Positions 11,849-24,110 of a stretch of 64,000 nucleotides of DNA are shown here, piece after piece (the stretch's first letter is position 1; every line of letters starts with the position of its first letter). Under the pieces are notes generated by a model. That model worked only from the letters and a program-made list of their open reading frames with translations, did no database searches and was not told the origin of the DNA. The translations under genes and the position numbers were made by a program. Source of the stretch: Datisca glomerata (Eukaryota; Streptophyta; Magnoliopsida; Cucurbitales; Datiscaceae); the NCBI GenBank assembly GCA_003255025.1, contig QANY01004135.1, positions 1,463,649-1,527,648 of the forward strand. The letters run 5' to 3'.

Positions 11849-14183
11849 AATTTTCCATATGTTTATGAAACTAGATTTTCCAAGAGTCTTTCTTTTTTGT
11901 TGGTCACCATCTTATCTAATGGGCACAATTGTTGCCCACATTTCGTAATGTTTCTCACCATTCAAATTAAATAATTAAAAAAAATTGAAAAAGATTCAAA
12001 TCTACTCTGAGCAGAAGAATATAAAGGGAAAAAAACAAACTGATGTTCTTCCCATTATCTTCAACTCCATGTCATCCAATTTGCTGGGTCTGCGTCAACT
12101 CACATTCTTTTTAGTTTTTTCATATTTTCATCAATTCGTATTTGATCCGAGTGTGTGAGAGAGAGATTGATCCGAGAGTGTGTATGAGTTGCGTTAGAGA
12201 GATTGGTCTGAGTGCTTGTGTGGTGTGTGTGTTTGAGGGAGGGGAGGGAGGGAGAGGTTGCTGTTTCGAAACTTGGGGAGATTTAGTGTTTTTTGGTTTC
12301 CATGAAAGTTTAAAAATTATTGATAACATCGTAACTAAAGCCTAATAAGCTGCTGTTCTGGTCTGGGTGGACAGCCCATTCACTTACAATGATATCAATT
12401 AATCAATACACGCAGCACAGCTTTAAAGCTACGTCTGAAAGATTAAAGTCCGAGGTTTTGGAGTTTCTTTCATAGGATTAAGAAAATAATACTGTCTTGC
12501 AACACTCTAAAGCAACTCCTTGCACACCCACAATGCTTCTTTGACACACCCAACCAATGAGGTTAATCAGACAGCCAAGAACAAGCTCACATGTTTGCAG
12601 TGCAACAGCGTTGTAATGGAGCCCAATGGATGCAAGCGCCACAAGAGATTTGGCTTTAAGTTGTTGAAAGATTAAATCTTCAGAATTTCAGAACTCCATG
12701 ACAGAAATTTACCAGGTGGTCCCAATTCCATATTACCTAAAGTAGTGAAATATAAATCAACACAGAGAATATATGAAAATTAATGATCAACTAAATTATT
12801 ATTATATTAGTAAAACACAGCAGACAAGCGACGCGTCTATCCAGAACAAGGATATATCATACAGACAAGAGGGATAATTCAGAATAAATCATAACGCAGA
12901 AGGCAGCCTTTAATCATGCCAGAAAAGGGTAAGAGGGTTGGTTAAATATTGTTCGATATCGTGATAAAAACAAAAGAATTAGAAAGTGTGCTGCTTCGAA
13001 TCCTTAATGGAAGCATCATAGAGCCATGCGTATTTCCTTTAAAACTGAGTTTAGTATTCTTTTCCTGCCTTGTTTGAGTTGTAATTGTCCAATAAACTGT
13101 TACAAATATTCTTCTAAATTTAGCATCCAGGATTATACTGATTAAAAGAGAGAGGAAAAAACATCCAGGATCATCAACTAATCCGCCGTTGCTTGAGTAT
13201 CGATTGATACAATCCTTGAGACAATCTAGTTGACATGAATCAAGTATATATCCTCATCCAATTCTTGATTAAACTTTACTATGCAATTCAATTTCAACAG
13301 AACCTGAGCAAGCTGCTTGTCTTATAATTAGGCGTATTTTGATGATCGAGCTTAAGTAAAACTTGAATCACCTTATTTTTCTAAGCTTGATACTAATAAG
13401 TATTTGAAATCCTCCTTGAGCATATTTTGCTTACGAAGAAATAACTTGAGGAATAATTACTTTCCACACGAAGTCTCCCTATTCTGTTCTTCAGATGTGA
13501 AACTACTTCAAGCTTAGATAGTGATATTCCAAATGAAAGAACAGAGTAAGTTTGGATTGCCTACAAAGGACCACTTCATAAGCTAACAGAAAAAATAGGG
13601 TGGGTGTTAATCGACCATAATGTGTCTCCAACTCTATCCAGCCATTGTCAATTACCACAATGTGCAGAGGAAATGGAACCAACAATTTTTTAAAACAATC
13701 ATTTCTTTGGGACGAGATGAGGTGCTGTAATAGATTTTTTTGCAATCACATATCAATTTTTAATTCATCAATATAAAATACCTTCTTGAGCTCCTTTCAA
13801 TGTCTTGTGAATCAGTAGGTAGATGACAAAACTGCAGTTATATCAATTCCTAATGACTTGTCGAACATCATAATCAGGGACCACATTAATTACTGGAACC
13901 TGATCAAATACTAAGTGAGTTAGATTTATAATGTCGAGTTATCATGGATAAACCGTTACAAATGACAAATCTATAATCCACTTCAACTGCTTACAGCTCA
14001 AACAGAATATGAATCCAGGAAGCCACAAAAATTGGAAGAGACCATTCTGACATGGCTGGGAATGTAGGTTTCCTACGAAACAACCAACTCACCATTAAAT
14101 AATAAAAGTAGAGTGCAAGATATATGTACAAAAAACCATAAATAGAAGAAGGGATCGTTACCTCTAAGTCACTAAGCACAACT

Positions 14184-17100
14184 TCAGGATATTGCATAAA
14201 CATATAGATTTCCTTCTTAAAAGGGATAAACAAAGTCAGCAAACAAAACAAGTAAATAAGTACAGCACAGAAGGAACAATTGATTCAAATGATATACAGT
14301 GGCAATATGTTGGCGGACCACAGATTGATTACCTTGTCCGAGAATCATAATCGTATTTGCAGCCAATGAAATCATGTCCTGAATCTTTTCGCCAGTAAAA
14401 ACAGACTGGATAACTGAAAATCCTAACCCAAAACTGATATTGAGTCCCCAGATAGGGTTAAACAAAAAAACAGAATTTAAATTTTAAAAACGCGCTAACA
14501 ATCATGTAGCTCCCGTGTGACGCCCGGAATAGCAAGGAAAAATTCATGCAGGGGCTCCAACGCAGAACTTTTTTTTTTTTAAAAGAGAGTTGTTCATCCC
14601 CAATGTTAAGAAGACAAGTATAATGTGACTGATTTAAAAGAAAACAATAAACGGAAAGACAAACATATGTGATTGGCGTTGAATTAAATGAGAAACTACG
14701 ACATAAAACCTGAGAGTTGCATCAGGTTTTCCTCACTCCCATTTCCATTATTTTCGGTACGAACGGTATTAATGTCAGGTTCTACCATCACATGCACAGA
14801 ATAATGTCCATCTGATACCCAGACGGTTTGTGTACCTGGAAATTTAGCATGCGCCATTAACCACAAGGATGTGTGAAAAAAGTATGCATATAGTTAAGCA
14901 CAAGCCAGTCAAGGCCAGTCCTGCTCCAACTCATTACTGATGGTGGCATCTTTTCAAATATATATGCAACAAAAAGTCTGCTGATTAATGAGCTGGACTC
15001 GGAGACGTGGCAGCATAATGATCCTAACAAGATGTCAACTTATTTTATGTGAATGAGCTAAAGATCCTGTTCTGCTAAAATAAAGAAATTCACAGTTACG
15101 AACGACAAGAAATAGGTAAGCATACTTGAAACATCAGGAAGAACAGCTAACTTTTGAACTTTCAATATGTAAGGAAGTGGGCAGATGCTAAAAGAAACTT
15201 CTGATCCATTGGCAGGTTTGGATAATTGCAAGACGTGTAAATCTCCAGCCGAGTCCAAAACCATAAACTTTTTGGAAGACAGTGCCTGAATTGAAATTGC
15301 CTTTAGTGACATCGTTCTTACAGATTTCGATTCTTCAACCTCCTTGCACTTGAATGCCACAAAACACACTCCTCCTCCATCAGAATCTTGTTTCAATTTC
15401 ATGGTCCTCTGTCTTACTGCATGTAAAAATGCAAAATCAGACACTCCAGTTGAAGTGATTTTTATGAATCTTATAGATATTTGACAATGGAAGCAGGTCT
15501 GATAAATGATCAGTTAATCTATGAATTGAACAGAGATGGTACAAATAAATATTTCTGTTGCTTCAAGCTCAGATTTGCCATGCTGAAAAGTAAGTTGTCT
15601 ACAGAGTATAGATTAAGAAATGTAGAAATCAAGCCTCTACTTAATCTTCTTTTCTAGCAAGCGGCTATTTACCATCTATAAGTATCCTTATGATTTTAAC
15701 CAAAGGACATCACCTTGATTAATATGTGAGCACCCATTTGCTGGTCAAACAGAAATACCTAAAAAACAAGTTGTCAGCTAAAATGATCAGATTATACGAG
15801 AATTGTATACTGAGTGTTGATGGAAACTCCATATAGGAAAAACCGAGCTACAGGAGAAGAGTGATGATTCGCAAAAGCAATACGATGATGGACAAAAGTG
15901 TACGAGAACACATGATACAATGTATTTACAATTTCATATAGAAGGAGCTTAAAGCAACAGTCCTTCAACTATGCTTTAAAATGAAGCTACATTTTTTTAT
16001 CGGTGTAAAAAGAAGAAACCCAAAGTTTCACATAGTGCAAAAACAAAATAGCATAACAAGGCAAAAAATATATGCTTGAACATTCAAAACATAAAAGACA
16101 TTCCCTCAATTTCTTCTTAAACAGATAAGTCGGTGACCACATTTCCGTCCAATTTTTCAACCCAGTATGAAGAGGGAAAAATAAGAAATGCCAACAACTA
16201 GTAAAAAAATTCTAACTTCGCTAACAAGTGCCATTAGAAGGAAAAAGACAAAAATAATATGCAAAGCAGCTATTGTTCAAGAAGAAAAATCAAAACAAGA
16301 AATAGAAATCCAAGACTAACTGGAATTATGTCTGTCAACTTTCCCATCCATGTAAATGCAATTTGTTGCTGAAGATCCAATGCCATCATTTCCGCTACAT
16401 TGATCATTAGCTCCACCATTCACCATAGTCACTGAACAACCAGACACATCATTACCATTTCTTTCATACCCTCCCCAGACTGCCCCACCCATCAAAGATG
16501 ATGAATTCCTCACTTTGTGAACTTTCAGTCTAATATCTTGCTTCAAGTTGAAAATTCTAACTCCATTTTCCTCGCCCAAAAATAAAAAATTTAAGGAGAG
16601 GCTAATCGACCAAATTGGCTTGCAACATTCAACCACAGCGTACTTCATCAACTTCACAACCATCCCATCATCACCCACCATTTTGAGCGCGAAAACACAA
16701 ACCCTCGAGCTCGACATCGAGTACATCGCAAATAAATTGACCGACCCAGCAAGCCGAACCGAAAGCCCATGTTTAACATCAACCAAAACCCCCAATTTCT
16801 GATCAAATACGAGACCCTTCTGCCTGCAAACAACTTCAACTTTCCTAAACAGCTTGCTGTTGTGCAGTATATAGAATCTGAGAAGAATCTGGGACCCGCC
16901 CATGTAGGGAGCAGAGACAACAAATAAAACCTTCGAATCGGAGTTCAGAGTGGAGCTCTGTATGAGAACAAAGGCGGAGGAGGAAGAGGGCGGAGGAACT
17001 AGGGTTTGAGGGGGAGGGAGAGAGGAAAGAGAAAGATGAGAAAGAGAAGGGTAAAGAGAAAAGGAGGAATCAGAGTGCATTAGGGCAAGAGACAGAGAAT

Positions 17101-17185
17101 TGGGTTCAAAGAGGAGAGAAGTTATGTGTGAAGAAGAGAAGGAAGAATTGGGGAAACTGAGTTTTGAAGCTTGGATAACAACCAT
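14184..17185 (-). CDS. Unrecognised beta-propeller-like plant protein, five exons
   Basis: Minus-strand exons are 17185-16321, 15416-15126, 14835-14710, 14413-14333 and 14212-14184; all introns are GT-AG in phase 1, and the product is 463 residues. The start MVVIQASKLSFP is the first ATG of the open frame. Exon 1 (288 codons) shows repeated short hydrophobic strands of the type seen in WD40/YVTN propellers, for example 'ALMHSDSSFSLYPSLSHLSL', 'IWSISLSLNFLFLGEENGVR' and 'ILLRFYIL'. Later exons give 'MSLKAISIQALSSKKFMVLD', 'TQTVWVSDGHYSVHVMV', 'KIQDMISLAANTIMILGQG' and the end 'NLYVYAIS'. I recall an uncharacterised plant family with this layout but no known function. No signal peptide or membrane anchor is evident. 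A CAA/CAG repeat lies in the presumed 5' leader. The propeller assignment is inferred from strand pattern only. Confidence 0.82.
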
Positions 17186-17200
17186 TAGATGGATCAAACA

Positions 17201-17238
17201 CCAACAACAACAGCAGCAGCAGCCACATCAACAGCACC
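17201..17238. repeat. CAA/CAG trinucleotide repeat in a 5' leader
   Basis: A run of CAA then CAG triplets lies just upstream of the start codon of the minus-strand gene ending at 17185. In the transcript it reads as UUG/CUG repeats within the presumed 5' UTR. Confidence 0.85.
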
Positions 17239-18778
17239 GCCTGAGATTTGCTGTAATTGTTGACGTGAGAATAGGCATTAAGATTAGGGAATATCAAGGT
17301 CAAAGGAAGGGAGCATGTCTGAAGTCTCTCTGTGTTTTGGGTTTTGATTAGTAAATTAAGTGAAGGCAGATCTAAGAATATAGTTCTGATATGGTATGGG
17401 GTTAGGATTCTTTTTCAGTGCATATTCTGCGATCAGGCGGTAAGGTCAATACGTTGATTTGGGAATATAGTCCGTTAAATAAAATCGTGTCCATGTGAAT
17501 CACAGCAATGTTCTTTTCTTTCTCTTTTTCTCAAATCCATTTTTGAACCCGTGAAGATGTCAAATCTCTTATAAACTTTATTGAATGACCTCTAACACCC
17601 AAATTATTATTAATGTGTATTATTAGGGTTTTTCAATAATCATCAAATTAGATTTAATTTGACTTATATATAGCTCGCGAATCTGTTGACCTTCCTTGGA
17701 CATCACCCTCTTCTTTCATATATGTGGCCCACTTCTTGTAGATTATTCTTTATTTAAATTCATGTTTCTCTTATATAGTAAAATATCATTATCAAGAAGA
17801 GTCCTCATATTGCTATATTTTCAGCCTATAATCGTGACCTCTTTAGGAGAATACTTCGTAGTGATCTTGTGTTTATTCTATTCATAGGCCTTGGCAATAG
17901 CCAATAAGATCTTCTTCGTCGCTCTTGTTGGCAGACTTACTCAAATGTGTCAGTTTGTTGTTATGTGTCTAGTTCGTGATTGTCCATCGCAGTCTTGACC
18001 AATCATGTTAGTTCGACCTTTACCATAACCACACTCCAAGGCACATTCCATTGACCTTGCATTTTTATGCATGTCGTATCTTTATAAAATTAACGAAACA
18101 AAGCCTTTACAGATCACTTGTCCTTTGCACTTCTCATAAGATCTACATCGAGACAGGAAAAGACGAATTATCCCTTTGAAATTGTCTACCACACATATAT
18201 AACTTTTACTCTAGTATCTCATATGTTGCTTCTCTTCAGAACTCATCATGGGTCTCCCTTCTTGGTGCCATTTCTTTTTTTCTTCTATAAATAGCCACCT
18301 TTAATATGTTGATCTTTCTAGCCCTTTTGAGCATTTGCTTTCTGTTTATAACATTAAATGCCTTCTTCACTCTATAGAATGATCTTCAAAAGCTTCTTTT
18401 GCAGTTTCCTTCTAAATGCACCTTTCAAGAGAATACATAGTTCATTTGGGAGGAAGTTCATCGTTCCTAGTTTCCCATATATATCAGAATGATACTTGCA
18501 CCTTTGGGTCCCAACTTTGAGATGGAATTTGTGTAATCTTACTATCTTGTACTTGCTTTAGAACAATTTTCATTCTTCCATTCAGCTCTTTGTTCACTCA
18601 AAATCCCCTAAAGACCACATCATCATCTTTGAGGGATTCTTTTCTTTTTGCTTTTTTAATTTTCTTTCAAACATGCATATATGAGCCCAAGTGTGTTTAT
18701 CTTTCAATTGTAGATCTGATACTTCCTCCAGATGACCACGGCTAATTCAGAGGATTAGTTTCTCATCACCTTTACTTG
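17239..18778. other. Intergenic DNA, promoter side of the propeller-like gene
   Basis: The first part should hold the promoter of the minus-strand gene starting at 17185. Between about 17900 and 18780 base composition is more balanced and resembles decayed coding or transposon DNA, but neither strand gives a readable family motif. No LTR, TIR or target duplication was found before the gypsy LTR at about 18779. Confidence 0.45.
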
Positions 18779-19485
18779 TGACTATTATAAAGGAGAAAAA
18801 AAGAACCAGGCTAACCATACAATAATATTTTCGAGCAAGACCCAATACTCTCATTCCAGAGGAGGACCCATATTAAGTCTAAACCGAAGACATTTCTTTG
18901 ACTGAGGTCACCAAGATGACCTAGAACCCCTCCACAATCAGGGTGGATGGACACGACCCCACCTGTGCTTACACTATTGAGGTCACGGGGATGATCGAGG
19001 TCCTTCCATACCTAGGATCGCGGCTACTCGAGATAGCCAAGATCATTATCCCGATACAATAAAAACATGATCATCAGTCATACAAGAAAATGATAGGTAC
19101 ACAAAACCTCAATTAGACAATCTCAATGGTTGTTAAACAGGATAAATGATAATCAAAATATATTGATTAGAGGAATATTCTCCATTAATATTTTGATTCC
19201 TTATCAGAATAAGGAGGAGGATACATTGAACTAAGATGTTTGACTGATATAGAAAATCATTATAAATATATGATGATCTCCATTAAATGGTAAGTAATTC
19301 TCCGCACTGTGACTTTTCTCTAAACACTCTACTGACTTGATTGTCGGAGTGCATTAGATGGGGCACCCTGGTGCCATGCCTATTGCCTTCACGATCATTC
19401 TTGATTTTTGTAGACTCTTGGACGAATCACCGAGCGACACTTGACGATCCTCTCGACACTCGATGCATGCATATTTTTTGCATCA
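18779..19485 (+). repeat. Left (5') LTR of the gypsy element
   Basis: Homologous along most of its length to 25475-26119. It ends 'tttttgcatca' at 19485. Relative to the right LTR it carries extra sequence around 19075-19155. A TATA-like 'tataaatata' occurs near 19261, which would suit the LTR promoter. Confidence 0.82.
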
Positions 19486-19510
19486 TTAGTTTGGCGCTGT
19501 CTGTGGGATC
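19486..19510 (+). other. Primer-binding-site-like sequence
   Basis: Immediately after the left LTR the sequence reads 'ttggcgctgtctgtggga', close to the TGGCGCC-type site found after many plant gypsy LTRs. The tRNA used was not determined. Confidence 0.5.
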
Positions 19511-20999
19511 GTGATCTCATTTTTTTCAAAATTGATCACAAAATTCAATCTGCTGTCATGACCGTCGCTGCAATAGTGAGACAATCCTTGGATATGGGTT
19601 AGGCAAGAATGAGGAATACGAAGGAGAATATTTTGGATCAACGAGAAGATCTATTTTGACAAGTCACAATCGTTCTTGTCACTGCCGTAGTAGATCAACT
19701 ATGTTTTAAAAAGAATGAAAATCTAGAGTAGCCACGAGCCACGAACAACCGTGAAGCACGGTCAAAGTTGAAGATGACCAACCCACGGTGAAGGCGTCTT
19801 GCAGGTCATCGGATCTACGTCGTAGAATGCTTTCGTGCTGACCATAGCCATCAAATTTAAAGCCGCGAATAACCCCTCCCATTACCGAAAATGAAAGCTT
19901 AGATCTACGCAAAACATAATATTTTTAGACCCTAAAGCATCTATAGAAGGCTTCATATGAATATTTCTGGTCGGAAACAACCATTAGAGAAGGCCGCACG
20001 TGCCCCCATGCACCACTGCCGACAACTGTCATCTTCGCTACCCGTCTTCTAGTCACCAGGTTGACCTACCTGATCCACGACCCTCTGATCCAAGCCTTAT
20101 GAGCCAAAGAGAGCTCTAAAGTGAGCCTAGTAGAGAGAGCCCACACGAGGATCCTAAGCTCGACCCAAGCTAGAGTGCGAGTCACGCAACTTGCATCCGT
20201 GCCCGAAATAGACCGCAACTGCGCCTGAGTTCGATCCGCGCAACATGCACGACCCGTGAAGTCCAGTGCCATAAGAAGTCTAGCTTTCTAGGACCTTTTG
20301 TACAAGCTTCAACGCCTCAATTAGCATCCTACCATCGCTTTTCACAAGCCGCACGCTTGTTCCCATCTTTAGATGGCCCAATCAGCTCCTCAAAGTCAAT
20401 GTTGTCGAGTTCTGAATGAACAAAAAAGACAGAAAAGGCACAAAATTAGTACACTATTTAAGGGAAGAATTATTTGTGAATTATTTATGTCATTTTTTAT
20501 TTATTTTTTTTATAAATAATTAAAAAAATTCTCCTTGATTAATTTATACTATTTGATGTGTACTTAATGTTAGGAGAATAATGCAATTATTCCCATCAAT
20601 ATTATTTAGCATCTCAAACAAGAGCAAGTTTCAAGATCGGGATGCAGATCGTATAACTCGGATCTGTATCATCCTAAATTTTTATATTTTCTTAAAATCA
20701 AGAGTCACATCGACGATCTCCGTTAAAATTTTGAGGTATGTTATTTATTGTTCATGCTCAGTCTTACTATTATTTTAAAGAATATTTTAGGAGCACTTTA
20801 AATCAATATGATGTTAAGTCTTAGCTCATTATAAGCGATAAGACCATAGGGCATAATAAAAAGTTCCAAAATCTCTAAATTATATCACTACAATACCTTA
20901 GCACGAGGTCTATAGATCGTTAGGGCCCACCGCATAAGGGATGGGAAACTAGAAATAACAAATATAGTGTGAATCCCCTAGGAATATATAAGTGCTTAA

Positions 21000-21500
21000 A
21001 ATAAGAAATATGCTTTCATGAGAGAGCAAGCATGATTATCAAGGACCTGCGAGGTCATAGATTGTGCAAATACTCCCACGATTGAGCAAGTATGACTTTC
21101 AAGATCCGAGATGTCACGAATTATGTGAATGCTCCAATAAAAGAGTAGACGTGATTATCAAAATCCGAGAGGTCACGGATGATTATCAAGGACCTGCGAG
21201 GTCATAGATTGTGCAAATACTCCCACGATTGAGCAAGTATGACTTTCAAGATCCGAGATGTCACGAATTATGTGAATGCTCCAATAAAAGAGTAGACGTG
21301 ATTATCAAAACCCGAGAGGTCACGGATTACGTAGATACTCCCATGAGAAAGCAAGGATAATTATCAAGTTCAGAGATGTCACAGATTATAAAAATGCTAC
21401 CACGAGAGAGCAAACAAAATCATCAAGGCCTGAGAGATCACATATTACACAAATGCTCTCACAAGAGAGCAAGCATAATTATCAAGACCTGAAAGGTCCT
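21000..21500. repeat. Tandem array, about 50-bp unit, with a 147-bp duplication
   Basis: Each unit contains 'gagagcaag', 'gattatcaag', a 'gaggtcacgga'-like block and 'tactcccac' or 'tgctcccac'. Superimposed on this, 21034-21180 and 21181-21327 are copies of a 147-bp block (about three units) that I can distinguish at only one base. The high identity of the 147-bp pair contrasts with the decayed units around it, so this duplication is recent compared with the element. Confidence 0.88.
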
Positions 21501-21960
21501 TTGCCATGACTGGATGGACAACGTAGTGGTGGTAAAGAAGAAGAATGGAAAGTGGAGAATCAATATAGACTTTGCAAACCTAGACAATGTAAGGTCAACT
21601 TCCTTCTTTTGAAAATTAATCGATTGATGGACGATACAGCGGGGGCACAAGATGCTCAGTCTCATAGACACCTACTCCGAGTACAATCAAATAACCATGC
21701 CTTACTCAGATGAAGAGAAGATATCATTTTTCTCTGAGAGAATGACTTAGTACTATAAAGTTATGTTGTTCGGATGGAAGTACGCAGGAACCACCTATCA
21801 ACATTTAGTCAACAAGGCGTTCCAGGAGTGCTTGGGGAAGACAATGGAAGTGATAAGAGCCTCACATCCCCTAAGACCCATCTTGCACAAACTGGAGACG
21901 TTTGTTAGACCGATAAAGTGCGTTGTAGAGTGGGGGAGAGTTTGACATAAGATACGAACC
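21490..21960 (+). pseudogene. Gypsy reverse transcriptase remnant
   Basis: Frameshifted plus-strand pieces are readable: 'VVVKKKNGKWRINIDFANLD' near 21520-21590, matching the RT fingers motif, and 'MLFGWKYAGTTYQHLVNKAF' at 21763, matching the conserved 'MPFGLKNAGATYQ' block, followed by 'GKTMEV'. The catalytic YVDD motif expected next is lost: after 'EVIRASHP' the frame diverges. About 45 codons between the two motifs are scrambled. The gene cannot produce an active enzyme. Confidence 0.85.
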
Positions 21961-22149
21961 TTGGACCGCAATCAATGACATTGCCAGCTCAAGAGAATGA
22001 GGATTCATGCTGTACAGAAGATGTCACGGAAGATGACACGATGGATAGATGCACAAGGAAAGAACCCTCAGACATGGAGTGAGCACTCTACGTGGATGAC
22101 TCAGCAAATGCTAGTGAGTGCGGAGCCATATTGATACTCAAAACATTTG

Positions 22150-22560
22150 AGGAGACCATAATTGAAAAGGGTGATACATTTCGCCTTCAGGACATCGAAC
22201 AATGAAGCTGAGTATGAAGCTTTGGTCGCATGTATGAGGCTACCTAAGGACTTGGGGGTAGAGTATCTGAGGGTATTCAACGACTCTCAGTTGATAGTTA
22301 ATCAAGTCAACGAAGATTTTCAAGCTAGACACAAGAGCGGGGGCATATCAGAGCAAGGTCCTAGAATTGAAGGAGAATTCAAAGAATGCTCCATAGAGAG
22401 TAGCTATCCCAAGTAGAGAATAATCATGTAGATTTCTTGGCAACTTTAGCCCTGGCCACTAAAGTAGATATCATGAGGACTATCACAGTTGGGTTCTTTC
22501 TAGATTCAGACGTAGATCGAACAATGCAAGTATTAATAACGTTGACCCACATTCGAGGGT
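22150..22560 (+). pseudogene. Gypsy RNase H remnant
   Basis: The plus frame at 22162 reads 'FAFRTSNNEAEYEALVACMR' followed by 'LGVEYLRVFNDSQLIVNQVN' and 'FQARHKSGG'. These are the conserved RNase H blocks with the catalytic Glu and Asp. Further on, 'RENNHVDFLATLALATKVD' matches the end of the same domain in another frame, so at least one frameshift is present. Integrase does not follow in readable form. Confidence 0.85.
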
Positions 22561-22779
22561 ACCTCAGATGACCGAGCATAGTTAGATGAACCCCCTTATT
22601 AGTTACATATCAGGGCACAACTCACGGAAGAAGACAGTAATGGAAAAGCAATGACATAGGCACTAGGTGCTTTGAAAGATTCACAATAGGGGACCCCATC
22701 CTCCGAGAGGTATGAAACCCAAGCGCACATAGTGGGTAATCACAGACTAGATTGGGAAGACCCTTACATCATTGCATGA

Positions 22780-23420
22780 ATCATCAGACCAGAGATGTAT
22801 AATCTCTAAGACCAAGAAAGGACCACCTGAGTACACGAGATGCTCAGATGAAATACCTCCATAAAGGCCATGATCGCCGAGGCCTCCTACGCATCTAAAG
22901 ATGACTAGGAGAAAAGGCCTTGCATAGGGTGAAAGGACCATGGTAATACTTCATGGAACCCGAGATCATGGAACTCTCGGTCGAAAGACCTAAACCAACC
23001 TAACGAGACCTCCTTATCACCTAAGATGATCCAGAGAAAGTTCTTGCATGGGGCGAAAAGACCACGATAATATTTCATGGCGCCTGAGGTCGTAGAACTG
23101 GATGAAAGGCCTCATCCAAAACTATGGCTAAGATGAGGCCTCCTTATCACCTGAGATATAAAGAAAAAAGACCCTACATAGGGAGCCCGAGGTTATGAAA
23201 CCCTCAGAAGGAAGACCTCAGCCACGACCACGACCAGATGAGGCCTCCTATCACTTACGATGATTGAAGAAAAATCCTACATAGGGCAAAAGGACCACGA
23301 TAATATTTCATGGTGCCCAAGGACATTGAACCCTTGAATGAAATACCTCGCCTAAGACCATGGCTTAGAGACATCCTTATCACAGTCGCCAAGACCTCAT
23401 ACTTATCTAAAACGACTAGG
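22780..23420. repeat. Degenerate tandem repeat, roughly 120-140-bp units
   Basis: Blocks such as 'gaggcctcctatcac', 'catagggcaaaaggaccac' and 'gataatatttcatgg' followed by 'gcccgagg'-like text recur about four times (around 22860-22990, 23010-23110, 23130-23260 and 23265-23400). The copies are diverged. The array lies 3' of the RNase H remnant inside the gypsy element. Confidence 0.75.
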
Positions 23421-23459
23421 AAAAAATATAATGCATAAGACAAAAGGACCATGATAGTA

Positions 23460-24110
23460 TTCCATGTACCCAAAGTCACGTGGATGACTATGTCCATCAC
23501 TTAGATGATTATGGGACCCGAAGTCACACAAATGATTATGAGACCCGAAGTCACGTAGATGACTATGACCATCACTTTGATAATTATGAGATCTGAAGTC
23601 ACACAGATAACTATGAGATCTGAAGTCATACAAATGACTAAGACTGTCACTCAGATGACTATGAGATCTAGAGTCACACATATGGCTATGACCTTCACTT
23701 AGATAATTATGAGATCTGAAGTCACGCAGATGACTACGATCGTCGCTAAGATGATTATGAGATCCAAAACCGCACACATATGATTATGGTTGTCACCCAG
23801 ATGACTATGAAAGTCATGTTGATGACTATAATCCCTAATGTCACTCAGATGACTATGAGACCCGACGTCACCCGGCTGACTATGGAACCCAAAGTCGCCC
23901 AAATGATAATGATACCCCAAGTCACGCTGTTGGCTACGATACCCAATGATACCCAATAGATTGCGGAACCCAAAGTTACCTAGATAACAATAGCACTCTG
24001 CATCACATAGATGGTTACGATACATGAAGTTACTAAATAACTATGATACTCAGAATCACAATTATAAAAATAGCACCCTAAGTCACACTGATGACTACGG
24101 TACCGAGACT
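23460..24110. repeat. 27-bp minisatellite inside the gypsy element
   Basis: The core 'gatgactatgagacc' followed by 'cgaagtcac' repeats more than 20 times with a 27-base period and some half-length insertions. Because the period is a multiple of three, the minus strand stays open for two long overlapping frames (about 23403-23777 and 23699-24025) that would encode His/Ser/Asp-rich nonapeptides of the type 'RSHNHLSD'. I treat this as repeat-driven, not as a gene. It lies in the 3' non-coding part of the retrotransposon. Confidence 0.9.

Larger units (their letters stand above)
9692..14183. other. Intergenic region with microsatellites, no recognisable gene
   Basis: The region lies between the start of the gene at 7016-9691 and the end of the gene at 14184-17185, so it contains the promoter of the first and the 3' UTR of the second. 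Short open frames are present (for example around 10771-11034, 11319-11543 and 12142-12345) but they run over GA or GT repeats or show no splice or family signals, and I do not call them genes. Several simple repeats are listed separately. I saw no LTR or TIR element here. Confidence 0.55.

Noticed and set aside
12508..12675. Plus-strand open stretch containing a Cys-x2-Cys and a CKRH motif
   Set aside because: Only about 50 codons, no upstream start, no splice context and no recognisable family.
19706..20272. Two minus-strand open frames within the gypsy element
   Set aside because: The readable pol domains are on the plus strand; these frames show no motif and lie where gag has decayed.
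23403..24025. Two overlapping minus-strand open frames encoding His/Ser/Asp-rich repeats
   Set aside because: They follow the 27-bp minisatellite period and lie antisense inside a decayed retrotransposon; no start context, splice or family support.
23460..24110. CRISPR-like array of short repeats
   Set aside because: The units are contiguous and degenerate with no unique spacers, and the DNA is plant nuclear.
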